Shown here: positions 25,310-33,056 of the stretch, one piece after another
Layout of the letters: every line of letters begins with the position of its first letter
Position numbering within the stretch: position 1 is the stretch's first letter
NCBI GenBank assembly: GCA_021827495.1
Contig: JAKAVN010000021.1
Span: 1 to 33,056 of the forward strand
Length of the DNA: 33,056 bases
Direction: 5' to 3'
From: Deltaproteobacteria bacterium
GTDB taxonomy: Bacteria > Desulfobacterota > Binatia > Binatales > Binataceae
Notes under the pieces: generated by a model
The model's input: the letters and a program-made list of their open reading frames with translations, nothing else
The model's database searches: none
What the model was told of the DNA's origin: nothing
Translations under genes and position numbers: made by a program

Positions 25310-26437
25310 ATGGGTAGATTCAGCAGGTCGTTAGTGTTGTGCGCGGCGGTCGCCACGCTGTGCGTGACGTCGGTGGGATGCGAGGGCGAGGCGCAGAAAC
25401 GCGCCATCGAACAACGCATCGGGAGCTCAGCGGAGGGACGCTCGCTGCCCGAGCATGAGGACTATTATGGCTCGGGCGTGGCGGACAAGGACCATGCGTG
25501 GGTGGCTGGTACCTACGGTACCATCCTGAGCATCACTGACAACGCCACCAAGGTCGAGCTACAGAAGAGCGGAACTCACTACTCGCTCTTCTCGGTGAGT
25601 TGCGCCGATGCCAACGACTGTGTGATCGGAGGCGAGCGTGGACTGATCCTGCGCACGACCGATGGCGGCAAGCACTGGGAAAAAGCGGACGGACCCAAGG
25701 GCTTGAGCGAGAACCTGCTCTCGATTAGCCGCGGCAAGGATCCCAATAAGATCTGGGCGGTTGGCCCTGAAGCCACCGTCATCCACTCGGTCGATGGGGG
25801 CAAGACCTGGGAAGACCAGAGCCTGCACAAGGACGAGGCGCTCAACGGCGTCGTTTTCCTCGACGACCAGAACGGCTGGGTCCAAGGCGAATTCGGCGTC
25901 ATCAAACATACCACCGACGGGGGCAAGACCTGGGTCGAGTCGGACAAGGTGGTGGGGCTACCCAAGTACGTCGAGGACGTGACCGATGCCGAAGCCTACC
26001 ATCGTGGCATCCCGGAACTGAGCGAGCAGGACCTCTACTTGTTCGGGAGTGCGTGGAGCAATCCACAAAATGGCTACATCGTGGCCGCCGGCGGCTACGT
26101 GCTCGAGACCAACGATGGTGGAGCGACGTGGCAGGCCAAGCGTGGCGGTAGTAACTCGCTGTTCGCGGTCGCGGTTCCGCCCGGACATCCTCCGGTGGCG
26201 GCGGGCCTTCTGGGCACGGTGATGCATGAGGGCAGCGGCGGTTGGTCACTTGACGAATCGGTGGCCAGCCGCGTGTATACGTGGCTCAGAAGCGCCGCGT
26301 TTTCGCCCGATGGCTCGCTGGGGATCATGACCGGCGGCGATGGGGCGGTGCTGGTTTCGCACGACGGCGGCGCGACCTGGAACGCGTTGAACAAGAATCT
26401 TATCACGGCCGCGGGGATCACCGCAGCCAAGAGCTAA
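25310..26437 (+). CDS. YCF48-type beta-propeller lipoprotein
   Basis: The 375-residue protein has a lipoprotein signal (SRSLVLCAAVATLCVTSVGC, Cys24) and a seven-bladed-propeller-like body with five Asp-box motifs of the DGGxTW kind at about 118, 162, 203, 269 and 352. This is the fold of YCF48/Hcf136 and BNR-repeat proteins, here not linked to photosynthesis. ATG 25310 is preferred over the frame opening at 25193 since the lipoprotein signal starts there; CGGGG lies just upstream. Proteins of this kind are commonly encoded next to an RND permease and DUF1302/DUF1329 proteins, as here, and probably act as a periplasmic assembly or adaptor factor in that complex. The exact role is not established from sequence. 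Confidence 0.87.
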   Translation: MGRFSRSLVLCAAVATLCVTSVGCEGEAQKRAIEQRIGSSAEGRSLPEHEDYYGSGVADKDHAWVAGTYGTILSITDNATKVELQKSGTHYSLFSVSCADANDCVIGGERGLILRTTDGGKHWEKADGPKGLSENLLSISRGKDPNKIWAVGPEATVIHSVDGGKTWEDQSLHKDEALNGVVFLDDQNGWVQGEFGVIKHTTDGGKTWVESDKVVGLPKYVEDVTDAEAYHRGIPELSEQDLYLFGSAWSNPQNGYIVAAGGYVLETNDGGATWQAKRGGSNSLFAVAVPPGHPPVAAGLLGTVMHEGSGGWSLDESVASRVYTWLRSAAFSPDGSLGIMTGGDGAVLVSHDGGATWNALNKNLITAAGITAAKS

Positions 26438-26510
26438 GTCGAATGGCCCGGGGAGTGGCGGCTGGGCGGGATGCCGTTAAGCGATCCGGAAGTTAAGAGC
26501 AGGGATTTCA

Positions 26511-28928
26511 ATGGCAGTGAACGTCAACAAGCTACCAGCGGCGGAACGAATCACTCACGGCGTCGCCCGGTTCACTCTGCGGCATCGCTGGTCTTCACTG
26601 GCGGTGCTGACGATTATCACGGTCTTCTTCGCCTTCCACGCGGTGAAGGTACAGATGTACAGCCAATTCGCCGACCTGCTTCCGCAGGCCCATCCGTACA
26701 TCAAGGCCTACAACCACTTTCGGACGACTTTCGGCGGCGCCAATATCGTCAGCCTTTCGCTGCGGGTGAAGAAGGGCGACATCTTCACCACCGATACGCT
26801 GAAGAAAATTCGCTACGTCACCGAGAAGGTCGACCAGATCGATGGCGTCAACCACTACCAGGTGGCCTCGCTGGCCCACGTCAAGATCAGGCGCCTGGAG
26901 GCGCGCTCGGGCGGCCTCATCAAGTCGGTGCCGGTCTTGCCCGAGCAGGTTCCGACTGATCCGAAGGAGCTCAAGGAGCTCAAGAAGGCGATGTACAATA
27001 ACGACATCGTCTACGGAAAATACCTGTCGACCGACGGCAAGGCTGCACTGGTCCTCGCGGGCTTCAACGAAGAGCGCCTAGACTACGGTAACATCCAGCA
27101 TCAGATCATGCTCATCCGCCAGCACGTGGAGGACAACAACACGGTCCTGTACGCCGCGGGCGAGCCGATGCTGAAGGGGTGGGTGTGGTTTTATACCGGC
27201 GAGCTGGCGGAAATTTTCGCGGTCACCTTCATCTTCATCTTCGGCACACTGATCATTTACTTTCGCCGGCTCTACGGCGTTCTCCTGCCATTCGTCGGCG
27301 CGGTCGCGCAAGCCATCTGGGGCCTCGGCTTTCTTGGTATCCTGGGTTACAACCTGGACCCGCTGGTGCTGGTCATCCCGCTGCTGGTCTCGGCGCGCGC
27401 CGCCAGCCACGGCGTGCAAATGGTCGAGCGCTATTTCGAGGAGCTTGAAGCGACCGGCGACAAACATCACGCCGTCGCCATTGCGATGGGTGAGTTGTTG
27501 CTGCCGGGCGGAATCGGCGTGTTGGCTGATGCGGCCGGCATCCTGGTGCTCGGCGTGGCAACCATCCCGCTGGTCCGCAAGCTGGCCTTCTTCGCGAGCT
27601 TCTGGGGCTTTTCCAACATTTTTACCATCCTGCTCCTGATTCCGCTCCTGCTCGATGTACTGCCGACGCCCACCAAAACCACCCACTACGTACCGCAATG
27701 GATGCATGATCTGCTCGCCTGGGTGGGTGAATTCTGCACCAGCAGGCATGGCCGCTGGGCAGTCTTCGCGATCGCGGCGGTTGTCGTGGCGGCGGGCGCT
27801 TACGAAGCGTCCTCGGTGCAAATCGGCGAAACCGAGGCAGGATCGCCGTTGTTGTTCCAGAACTCGGATTTCAACATATCGGCGCGCGCAATCAACAGGG
27901 ATTTCGCGGGTTCCAACCAGTTGGTCATTTATATGCAGGGGTCCAAGGACAACGCGCTCAAGGACCCGGCCGTACTGGCTGTGCTGGACAACCTGCGCCA
28001 TTACATGATGGAGCAGAAACAGGCTGGCGGCACGCGCGATCTGCCGACCCTGGTGCGCAGCGTCAATCGCCTATATCACTATGATGATCCGGTGTGGGCC
28101 GTCATTCCGCGCACCGAAGCCGGCGTCGGCAACATGACTTTCATGTATGAGGCCAACGCCCCGGTGCCCGGCGTCATCCTGGAATACATGGATTATCGCG
28201 CCCGCGATGGACAGTTCGTGGTGTTCTACAAGGACGCCAAGGGCACGACCATTGACGAAGCGATCATGCGAGCCAAGCTCTTTATGGCTGCGCATCCCCT
28301 CAAGGACGTCAAGTTCATCCTGGCCGGCGGTACTATCGGCACCACCGCCGCGCTCAATGACGAGGTGGCTTACTCCGATCGTGTCAGCACCGTGCTGATT
28401 GTCTTGGTGGTGTTCGTGCTGGTGACGTTCAGCTACATGTCGTTCGTCGCCGGCGGCATGGTTATGATTACGCTGATCGCCGCCGGTATCGTCAGCTTCC
28501 TGTATATCGGCCTCAAGGGCATCGGCATGAACATCAACACGCTGCCCGTGACCGCGGTCGGTATGGGAATCGGCGTCGACTATATTCTGTACGTCGTCGA
28601 TCGCATCAAACGCGAGTATGGCCGGCTGCACGATCACGACCTCGCGATTAAGCGTGCGATTGCCACCTCGGGTATGGCGGTGACGTTCACGGCGACCACG
28701 CTGGTCGGCGGCGTCATCCCGTGGGTGTGGATGTCGGATTTGCGGTTTTCGGCCGAGATGGCGATGCTGCTGGCATTGCTGATGATCACGCACTGGCTGT
28801 CGGCAATCACGCTGGTGCCGTCGATTTTCGCCATCATCCGGCCCAAGTTCGTCGAGCGTGGCGCTGAGGCCTCCGACGAGGACGTGGAGATGATCGAGAA
28901 GGACGTTGAGGCGGCGGAAATGAGCTGA
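26511..28928 (+). CDS. RND/MMPL-family inner-membrane permease
   Basis: This 805-residue transporter has the RND duplicated layout. TM1 (about 27-46) is followed by a periplasmic domain to about 230, then five to six helices between about 234 and 383, and helix 7 near 417-436. A second periplasmic domain precedes the last helix bundle, starting VSTVLIVLVVFVLVTFSY. The motif GMGIGVDYILYVVDRIKREY, with an Asp in the membrane, is typical of MMPL and hopanoid-transporter-like permeases using the proton gradient. The first half lacks an equivalent Asp (SARAASHGVQMVER). No membrane-fusion or TolC protein is adjacent, so it is not a drug-efflux trio. With the lipoprotein upstream and the beta-barrel downstream it likely moves a lipid-like or hydrophobic substrate. 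The C terminus is acidic. Confidence 0.92.
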   Translation: MAVNVNKLPAAERITHGVARFTLRHRWSSLAVLTIITVFFAFHAVKVQMYSQFADLLPQAHPYIKAYNHFRTTFGGANIVSLSLRVKKGDIFTTDTLKKIRYVTEKVDQIDGVNHYQVASLAHVKIRRLEARSGGLIKSVPVLPEQVPTDPKELKELKKAMYNNDIVYGKYLSTDGKAALVLAGFNEERLDYGNIQHQIMLIRQHVEDNNTVLYAAGEPMLKGWVWFYTGELAEIFAVTFIFIFGTLIIYFRRLYGVLLPFVGAVAQAIWGLGFLGILGYNLDPLVLVIPLLVSARAASHGVQMVERYFEELEATGDKHHAVAIAMGELLLPGGIGVLADAAGILVLGVATIPLVRKLAFFASFWGFSNIFTILLLIPLLLDVLPTPTKTTHYVPQWMHDLLAWVGEFCTSRHGRWAVFAIAAVVVAAGAYEASSVQIGETEAGSPLLFQNSDFNISARAINRDFAGSNQLVIYMQGSKDNALKDPAVLAVLDNLRHYMMEQKQAGGTRDLPTLVRSVNRLYHYDDPVWAVIPRTEAGVGNMTFMYEANAPVPGVILEYMDYRARDGQFVVFYKDAKGTTIDEAIMRAKLFMAAHPLKDVKFILAGGTIGTTAALNDEVAYSDRVSTVLIVLVVFVLVTFSYMSFVAGGMVMITLIAAGIVSFLYIGLKGIGMNINTLPVTAVGMGIGVDYILYVVDRIKREYGRLHDHDLAIKRAIATSGMAVTFTATTLVGGVIPWVWMSDLRFSAEMAMLLALLMITHWLSAITLVPSIFAIIRPKFVERGAEASDEDVEMIEKDVEAAEMS

Positions 28929-29005
28929 GCAGAGGCCGGGAGGGGGCTCTGTTCGGCGTTTTTGGGCTATGTTTTGTTGGGCTAGCAAACTTCGGGGGAA
29001 GTAAC

Positions 29006-31108
29006 ATGAAGGTAGGTTGGAAAGGCAGAGAACGGCTTTGGCTGCTGGGGATAATGGCGGCGCTCGTGCTCGTGGTGGGCGGCCCTGCTTCGTCGGCGTA
29101 CGCGCAGCAGGGAATCATGCAAAATCTGGAGGACAGCTCTGAAATCCACGGTTACGCGGAGAATCAGGAGATCATCCGCTCAGAGAACTATGTAAAGGAC
29201 TACAACCTTGCGTCGATCCGTAACCGTCTCGACCTGCAGCCCTCGGGCCAGATAATCAAGGGCGTGACCTTGCCCACCCTGTTCGGCATGCCCATGGGCA
29301 CGGGCCTGTCGGTGAGCTATTTCGCCGAAATACGGCCGGGTTATGAGGGCGCCTATGATCTCGTCACCGACCGTTTCGGAAATCACACCACGGGGTTCTC
29401 GGGCATTGGCACCTCGATGTTTGAGGGGACGGGGCAGACCGCCGGCCTGGGGTTGCTCAACGCCTTCGGCTACCACCCGAAGCAGTTCAAAGGCGTGATG
29501 GCTCGCAATCTGCAATTTCCGATGCCGGTCTCCGAGAACATCAGCCTCTACCGCGTCGTAAACGGGGTTCCGACCAGTTGCTGGGATTGCTTTAACGCGT
29601 CCCAGTCGGTCAGCAACCTGCGCTTCGAGCGCGACGACAGCAATATGTATTACTACCCTGATCGCGAAACCTACCTGGACTTCCGCTGGGATTGGTTCGG
29701 TAGCAATCTGATCCGTCTGGGCAAGCAGCAGGTAGTGTGGGGCAAGGCCGACTTTTTCCGTCTCCAGGACGTCGTCAACCCGGTGGACTACGGACAGCAT
29801 TTCTTTATCGAGCCGTTCGAGGACACCCGCATCCCCCAACTGGCGCTCTGGTACCAGCACCGCTTCGGCGACATTGTGGGCCTGCAGGACGTGGCGGGCA
29901 GCTTCGTATGGAACTTTGATACCTTCAATCCTGTTGGATTAGGTGTGGGAGGCCAGCCCTGGGCAGTAGCCTTCGGCGACGAGAAACGGGCTTTTGCATT
30001 TGACAACAGCCTGTTCGACGCCGGACTCTGCGGCGGAAGCCGTACGCCGGGTGTTTGCAATCCCAACTATGTCAATTTCGGCCTCGACCACGAAAGGTTT
30101 CCCGCTTGGAGTCTGCGCAACACCGGGATCGGCTCGAAATGGGACTTCCAGCTTCCGCATCCGTCGATTCGCTTCGCGCTGACCGATTGGTATGGCATGT
30201 CCCAAACGCCAGTCTTCGTCACCAACAACCTTCAGGTGATTGGTTCGGGTGTTCCGGGGCAGGTTTCCTCGGGCAGCAACTTTCCGCAGTCTGGCATTAA
30301 CTGCTCCCAGATCGGCCACGTCACCAAAGGCTACTCCGGCAATTTTGGACCGGGTGGCGGCGGCGCGGCAATTATCGCCACTTCACCGAGGTGGATCCAA
30401 CTGAAACAGGGCGTGCAACCCTATACCTTCCTGAACGATTGCACCTTCGGCGCCGGCTCGGAAATCCGCTACGCGAAGCCGAATACGCTTGGACTGTCGG
30501 CTGACTACTTCGAGCCGTACACCGGCGTGGTTGTCCGCGTCGAGTCTTCGTGGGTGCATAACGCGCTCCTCAATGACACCAATTCGCTCAACTGGGCGAC
30601 CAACAATGACATTCTGGAGTACGTCATTGGCTTCGACCGTCCGCACTTCATCAAGTTCCTGAACCCGGATCGCACCTTCTTCTCCAGCTTCCAGATATAT
30701 GAGACCTACTATCCGGGCGCGCACAGCGAGACCGCCGGCAAAACCGGGTTGGTCACTGGCACGAACGATTTCACCTTCACCGCGTTCACCCAGACGCACT
30801 ACTATCGCGACCAAATCATCCCGTTGATCTTCGCGGCGTTTGGGACCGAGGGCACGGACGCGACGATTGGTGGCAACACCGAGTGGCTAATCAACGACCA
30901 CTGGTCGGCCTCGATTGGCGCCGACGCCTTCCTCGGCAACACGATGTATCAGAACCTCGGGCAGAATGCGGTCTTCCAGGCAGGCCACACGACGGCTGCG
31001 GATGCACCGTTCAGCCCGGACATTTTCGGCCCCGCGCGTTCGCAGGCCGGTGGTGCCCAGGCCAACATGGATGACGAGTTTTGGACTCGGATACGGTACC
31101 GTTTCTAA
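29006..31108 (+). CDS. DUF1302-like outer-membrane beta-barrel protein
   Basis: The 700-residue protein has a signal peptide (hydrophobic WLLGIMAALVLVV, cut after SAYA near 33) and a body of alternating, aromatic-rich strands ending in RIRYRF, the C-terminal aromatic signature for BAM-mediated insertion. Sections such as IHGYAENQEIIR, YLDFRWDWFG, LIRLGKQQVVWGKADFFRLQDVVNP and YYPGAHSETAG resemble the DUF1302 family. GGGGGAAG lies seven bases before ATG 29006. It follows the RND permease after 77 bases, an arrangement seen with DUF1302 and DUF1329 genes. It could be the outer-membrane channel or receptor of the cluster. Four cysteines (SCWDC, LCGG, VCNP) are unusual for a barrel and may form disulfides in loops. 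Confidence 0.87.
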   Translation: MKVGWKGRERLWLLGIMAALVLVVGGPASSAYAQQGIMQNLEDSSEIHGYAENQEIIRSENYVKDYNLASIRNRLDLQPSGQIIKGVTLPTLFGMPMGTGLSVSYFAEIRPGYEGAYDLVTDRFGNHTTGFSGIGTSMFEGTGQTAGLGLLNAFGYHPKQFKGVMARNLQFPMPVSENISLYRVVNGVPTSCWDCFNASQSVSNLRFERDDSNMYYYPDRETYLDFRWDWFGSNLIRLGKQQVVWGKADFFRLQDVVNPVDYGQHFFIEPFEDTRIPQLALWYQHRFGDIVGLQDVAGSFVWNFDTFNPVGLGVGGQPWAVAFGDEKRAFAFDNSLFDAGLCGGSRTPGVCNPNYVNFGLDHERFPAWSLRNTGIGSKWDFQLPHPSIRFALTDWYGMSQTPVFVTNNLQVIGSGVPGQVSSGSNFPQSGINCSQIGHVTKGYSGNFGPGGGGAAIIATSPRWIQLKQGVQPYTFLNDCTFGAGSEIRYAKPNTLGLSADYFEPYTGVVVRVESSWVHNALLNDTNSLNWATNNDILEYVIGFDRPHFIKFLNPDRTFFSSFQIYETYYPGAHSETAGKTGLVTGTNDFTFTAFTQTHYYRDQIIPLIFAAFGTEGTDATIGGNTEWLINDHWSASIGADAFLGNTMYQNLGQNAVFQAGHTTAADAPFSPDIFGPARSQAGGAQANMDDEFWTRIRYRF

Positions 31109-31128
31109 GGTGATCGAACGAAACTAAG

Positions 31129-31159
31129 CTCCGGGGTCCGGAAAAGTCGGACCCCGGAG
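31129..31159 (+). terminator. Strong hairpin after the beta-barrel gene
   Basis: CTCCGGGGTCCG and CGGACCCCGGAG form a perfect 12-base stem with a GAAAAGT loop, 20 bases after the stop. Only TTT follows (31162-31164), so it may be a partial terminator or a processing hairpin that lowers expression of the downstream genes. Confidence 0.55.
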
Positions 31160-31227
31160 ACTTTAACGGGGATATCGTCACGGAATTGAGGCTACCAGGC
31201 GCAGCGCTGCCGTTGAGGGAGTCGAGA

Positions 31228-32511
31228 GTGCTGACGCTCGTGCTGGTCGTCGTGGCCGTCGTGGCCGTCGGCCTTACCGCGCTGATGCACAGGCGCGAGC
31301 GCGACGGCTGGACAGCGGCGATCACCGATCCCTCGATGGTCGCGATTCGGAATATGGTGGCCAGAGGCAACCTGTCGCAAGCCGCCGCCAAGCTCAATAC
31401 GACTTACCGTTTCGACCACGAATCAGGCCTGATCGCGCTCAGACAGTTTTCGATCATCGTGCTGCGGCGCGGGCTCAAGGAACGGGATATTTTCGAAAAG
31501 TGTTACGCGGCCAGCGCGCTCGCCGAGGGAGGCGAGAACGGCTCTTTGCCAATGCTGGCCAGTACCTTCCGGAGCGACCCTGATCTGAGCGTCAAGATGG
31601 CGGCGGCTGACGGCCTGGGTGAGATTGGAGATCGCAAGGCGGTCGATATCCTGGCGCATCTCTATTATCACGCCGAGCTGCTGGACCGCCGCTTCATCAT
31701 CAATGCCCTTTCGTCAGCGACCGATCCAAGCGCTATCGTCGTCCTCAGCGATGCGGCGCGACAGCCCGACCCGACGTTGCGGATGGCGGCGCTCAGGGGT
31801 CTCGGCCGGCTTGGCAACCGCGATGCGAAGCCGTTGCTCAGGACGGCGCTGGCCAAGTCCCAGATTTTCGAGCGAGTGACGGCCGCAGAGGCGCTGTTGC
31901 TGCTGGGCGACAACTCGGGTGTCGGACTGCTGCGCGCCACCTTGAACGATCACTCCGACGGGAACGCGAGGGCGATGGCTGCTGTCGCCTTGGGCTACGC
32001 GCATGACTCATCCGTCGTTCCGATGCTAAGGCAGGCGCTGGTCGACCAGAATATTGACGTCCGCATCGGCGCCGCCGCGGCGCTGACTCATTACGGCGAT
32101 TCCGGCGCAGTCGCATACCTCAGAGGCGCGATCCGCGACCCCGACCAGGTGACACGGCGCCACACCGCACAACTCTTTGACGACATTGCCTTCGACAGCG
32201 GCCATCCGATACTGGTCGAGGCGCTCTCGTCGCCCGACTCGGACGTTCAGTTGGCGGCGATTAAGACGCTTGGAACGGCCGGCGGCGATTCCGAGGTTGA
32301 GCTGCTCGGGGGGCTGCTGCGCGCCAGCCAAGACCCGATAACGCGGGCGGATATCGCGTGGTCACTGGGACGCATCGGCAGTCCCAACGGGATCGAGATG
32401 CTGTTGGCGATGGTTCAGGAGAGCGATCCGGCGGTGCGCTACACGGCCGCCGATGGTTTGGATCACACTGCGATGCATTTGTTAGGCGGCAGGCGGCTCG
32501 GTAGCCGTTGA
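31228..32511 (+). CDS. Membrane-anchored HEAT-repeat protein
   Basis: From GTG 31228 the product has 427 residues. The N terminus is a transmembrane anchor (LTLVLVVVAVVAVGLTALM) followed by HRRERDGW, so most of the chain is probably periplasmic. From about residue 90 it consists of tandem HEAT or PBS-lyase-like repeats of about 31 residues, for example AAADGLGEIGDRKAVDIL, AALRGLGRLGNRDAKPLL, AVALGYAHDSSVVPML and IAWSLGRIGSPNGIEML. These alpha-solenoids bind proteins. GAGGGA lies about eight bases ahead of 31228; a TTG at 31186 would add 14 residues. It lies between the beta-barrel and the DUF1329 gene, which are often direct neighbours. I infer a scaffold for the envelope complex. Confidence 0.85.
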   Translation: MLTLVLVVVAVVAVGLTALMHRRERDGWTAAITDPSMVAIRNMVARGNLSQAAAKLNTTYRFDHESGLIALRQFSIIVLRRGLKERDIFEKCYAASALAEGGENGSLPMLASTFRSDPDLSVKMAAADGLGEIGDRKAVDILAHLYYHAELLDRRFIINALSSATDPSAIVVLSDAARQPDPTLRMAALRGLGRLGNRDAKPLLRTALAKSQIFERVTAAEALLLLGDNSGVGLLRATLNDHSDGNARAMAAVALGYAHDSSVVPMLRQALVDQNIDVRIGAAAALTHYGDSGAVAYLRGAIRDPDQVTRRHTAQLFDDIAFDSGHPILVEALSSPDSDVQLAAIKTLGTAGGDSEVELLGGLLRASQDPITRADIAWSLGRIGSPNGIEMLLAMVQESDPAVRYTAADGLDHTAMHLLGGRRLGSR

Positions 32512-32617
32512 TAGCTGGGCAGGGAGTTAGGACGAAGCGTTTACAAACGATAGGCGTTGACGGTCTCCATGGGGACAAACTGACAAAGGGACGATTAGAC
32601 GGGAGGAAATGAGTATT

Positions 32618-33056
32618 ATGCAGCGTAATTTGAAGCCGCGTGGGGAACGCGCCGCGCGGCCATGGTGCATGGCACTGGCGGTCCTGGTGACGGTGGCCGG
32701 CCTTTGCCTTGGCGGGGGCACCGCAAGAGCCCAGGACATCAAGAGTTATACCCGGGCCACGTTCGATCAGTGGCTGGCCAAATACAAGGACGCCAAACCC
32801 GACTTCAAAGTCGGCGATGTCCTGACTGCCAAAGACATCGACCGGATGCGGCCATTCGTCTTTCCTGGCTACGTCGAGATGTTCAACTTCCCCGAGTTCA
32901 AGATGACGATCGGAGCTCCCGTAGACCACACTCCGCGCAAGGACTACATGGCCTGCACGGAGAAGTACCAGAGCCAAGTGAGGCTGCAGCCAGACCATAC
33001 GATGGCCAACTACGTCTGCGGCCAGCCCTTTCCCAATTCGGCTCTTACCACGAGCG
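32618..33056 (+). CDS. DUF1329 domain protein (3' end missing)
   Basis: Only 146 residues are visible before the window ends. A signal peptide (PWCMALAVLVTVAGLCLGGG, cut after TARA near 38) is followed by SYTRATFDQWLAKYKDAKPD, KVGDVLTAKDIDRMRPFVFP, EMFNFPEFKMTIG and ANYVCGQPFPN, characteristic of the DUF1329 family, periplasmic lipid-binding-like folds related to lipoprotein carriers. ATG 32618 is used because GGGAGG (32601-32606) lies 11 bases ahead; an in-frame ATG at 32609 sits too close to it. The family usually has about 450 residues. It completes the envelope cluster as a likely periplasmic carrier. Confidence 0.88.
   Translation, partial: MQRNLKPRGERAARPWCMALAVLVTVAGLCLGGGTARAQDIKSYTRATFDQWLAKYKDAKPDFKVGDVLTAKDIDRMRPFVFPGYVEMFNFPEFKMTIGAPVDHTPRKDYMACTEKYQSQVRLQPDHTMANYVCGQPFPNSALTTS

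Overview
The window is a strongly GC-rich bacterial chromosome segment. It holds about 24 protein-coding genes plus two partial ones at the edges, no rRNA or tRNA that I can recognise, and no CRISPR array. The best guess for the organism is a Deltaproteobacteria-like lineage such as Candidatus Binatota. That is an inference from the gene content: a YCF48 / RND / DUF1302-like / DUF1329 envelope cluster, a CaiB-type CoA-transferase, an LLM flavoenzyme and a fused-subunit 2-oxoacid:ferredoxin oxidoreductase. It is not a phylogenetic result.

Region 1 (1-8268, + strand) is a dense housekeeping block: mnmA (5' end missing), mtaB, rnc, era, der, guaA, gltX. The first five overlap or nearly touch, so they are probably translationally coupled. 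They join tRNA thiolation and methylthiolation with rRNA processing and ribosome-assembly GTPases. guaA and gltX follow with short gaps.

Region 2 (8381-11282) runs on the - strand: a small secreted protein of unknown function, a CaiB/BaiF CoA-transferase and a 78-residue excisionase-type HTH protein. Upstream lies a gap of about 740 bp with an unusually AT-rich core. This core carries a candidate 49-residue small ORF with a strong ribosome binding site, and a nested palindrome.

Region 3 (11283-18108) holds a soluble hybrid histidine kinase (PAS-HisKA-HATPase-REC-REC-Hpt) ending at a strong terminator, a convergent OmpA-family lipoprotein with a 23-proline linker, and a three-gene 2-oxoacid:ferredoxin oxidoreductase operon (gamma-delta fusion, alpha, beta).

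Region 4 (18109-24139) begins with a non-coding stretch that contains a decayed fragment of a TniB/MuB-like transposition ATPase. A compact operon follows: LLM flavin-dependent oxidoreductase, PxpA (LamB/YcsF), a HemL-like class III aminotransferase, PxpB (AHS1) and PxpC (AHS2). The mix suggests breakdown of a cyclic amide or lactam: oxidation, ATP-driven ring opening, then amino-group processing. This is the most promising candidate for an undescribed pathway. A non-coding stretch rich in perfect palindromes ends the region.

Region 5 (24140-33056) holds a small exported helical protein (- strand), then a + strand envelope cluster: a promoter with a perfect -35 box, a long leader with five TGAAAT repeats, a YCF48-type lipoprotein, an RND/MMPL permease, a DUF1302-like outer-membrane beta-barrel, a membrane-anchored HEAT-repeat protein and the start of a DUF1329 protein cut by the window end. 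Together these could span the envelope from inner to outer membrane and move a hydrophobic substrate. The substrate cannot be read from the sequence.
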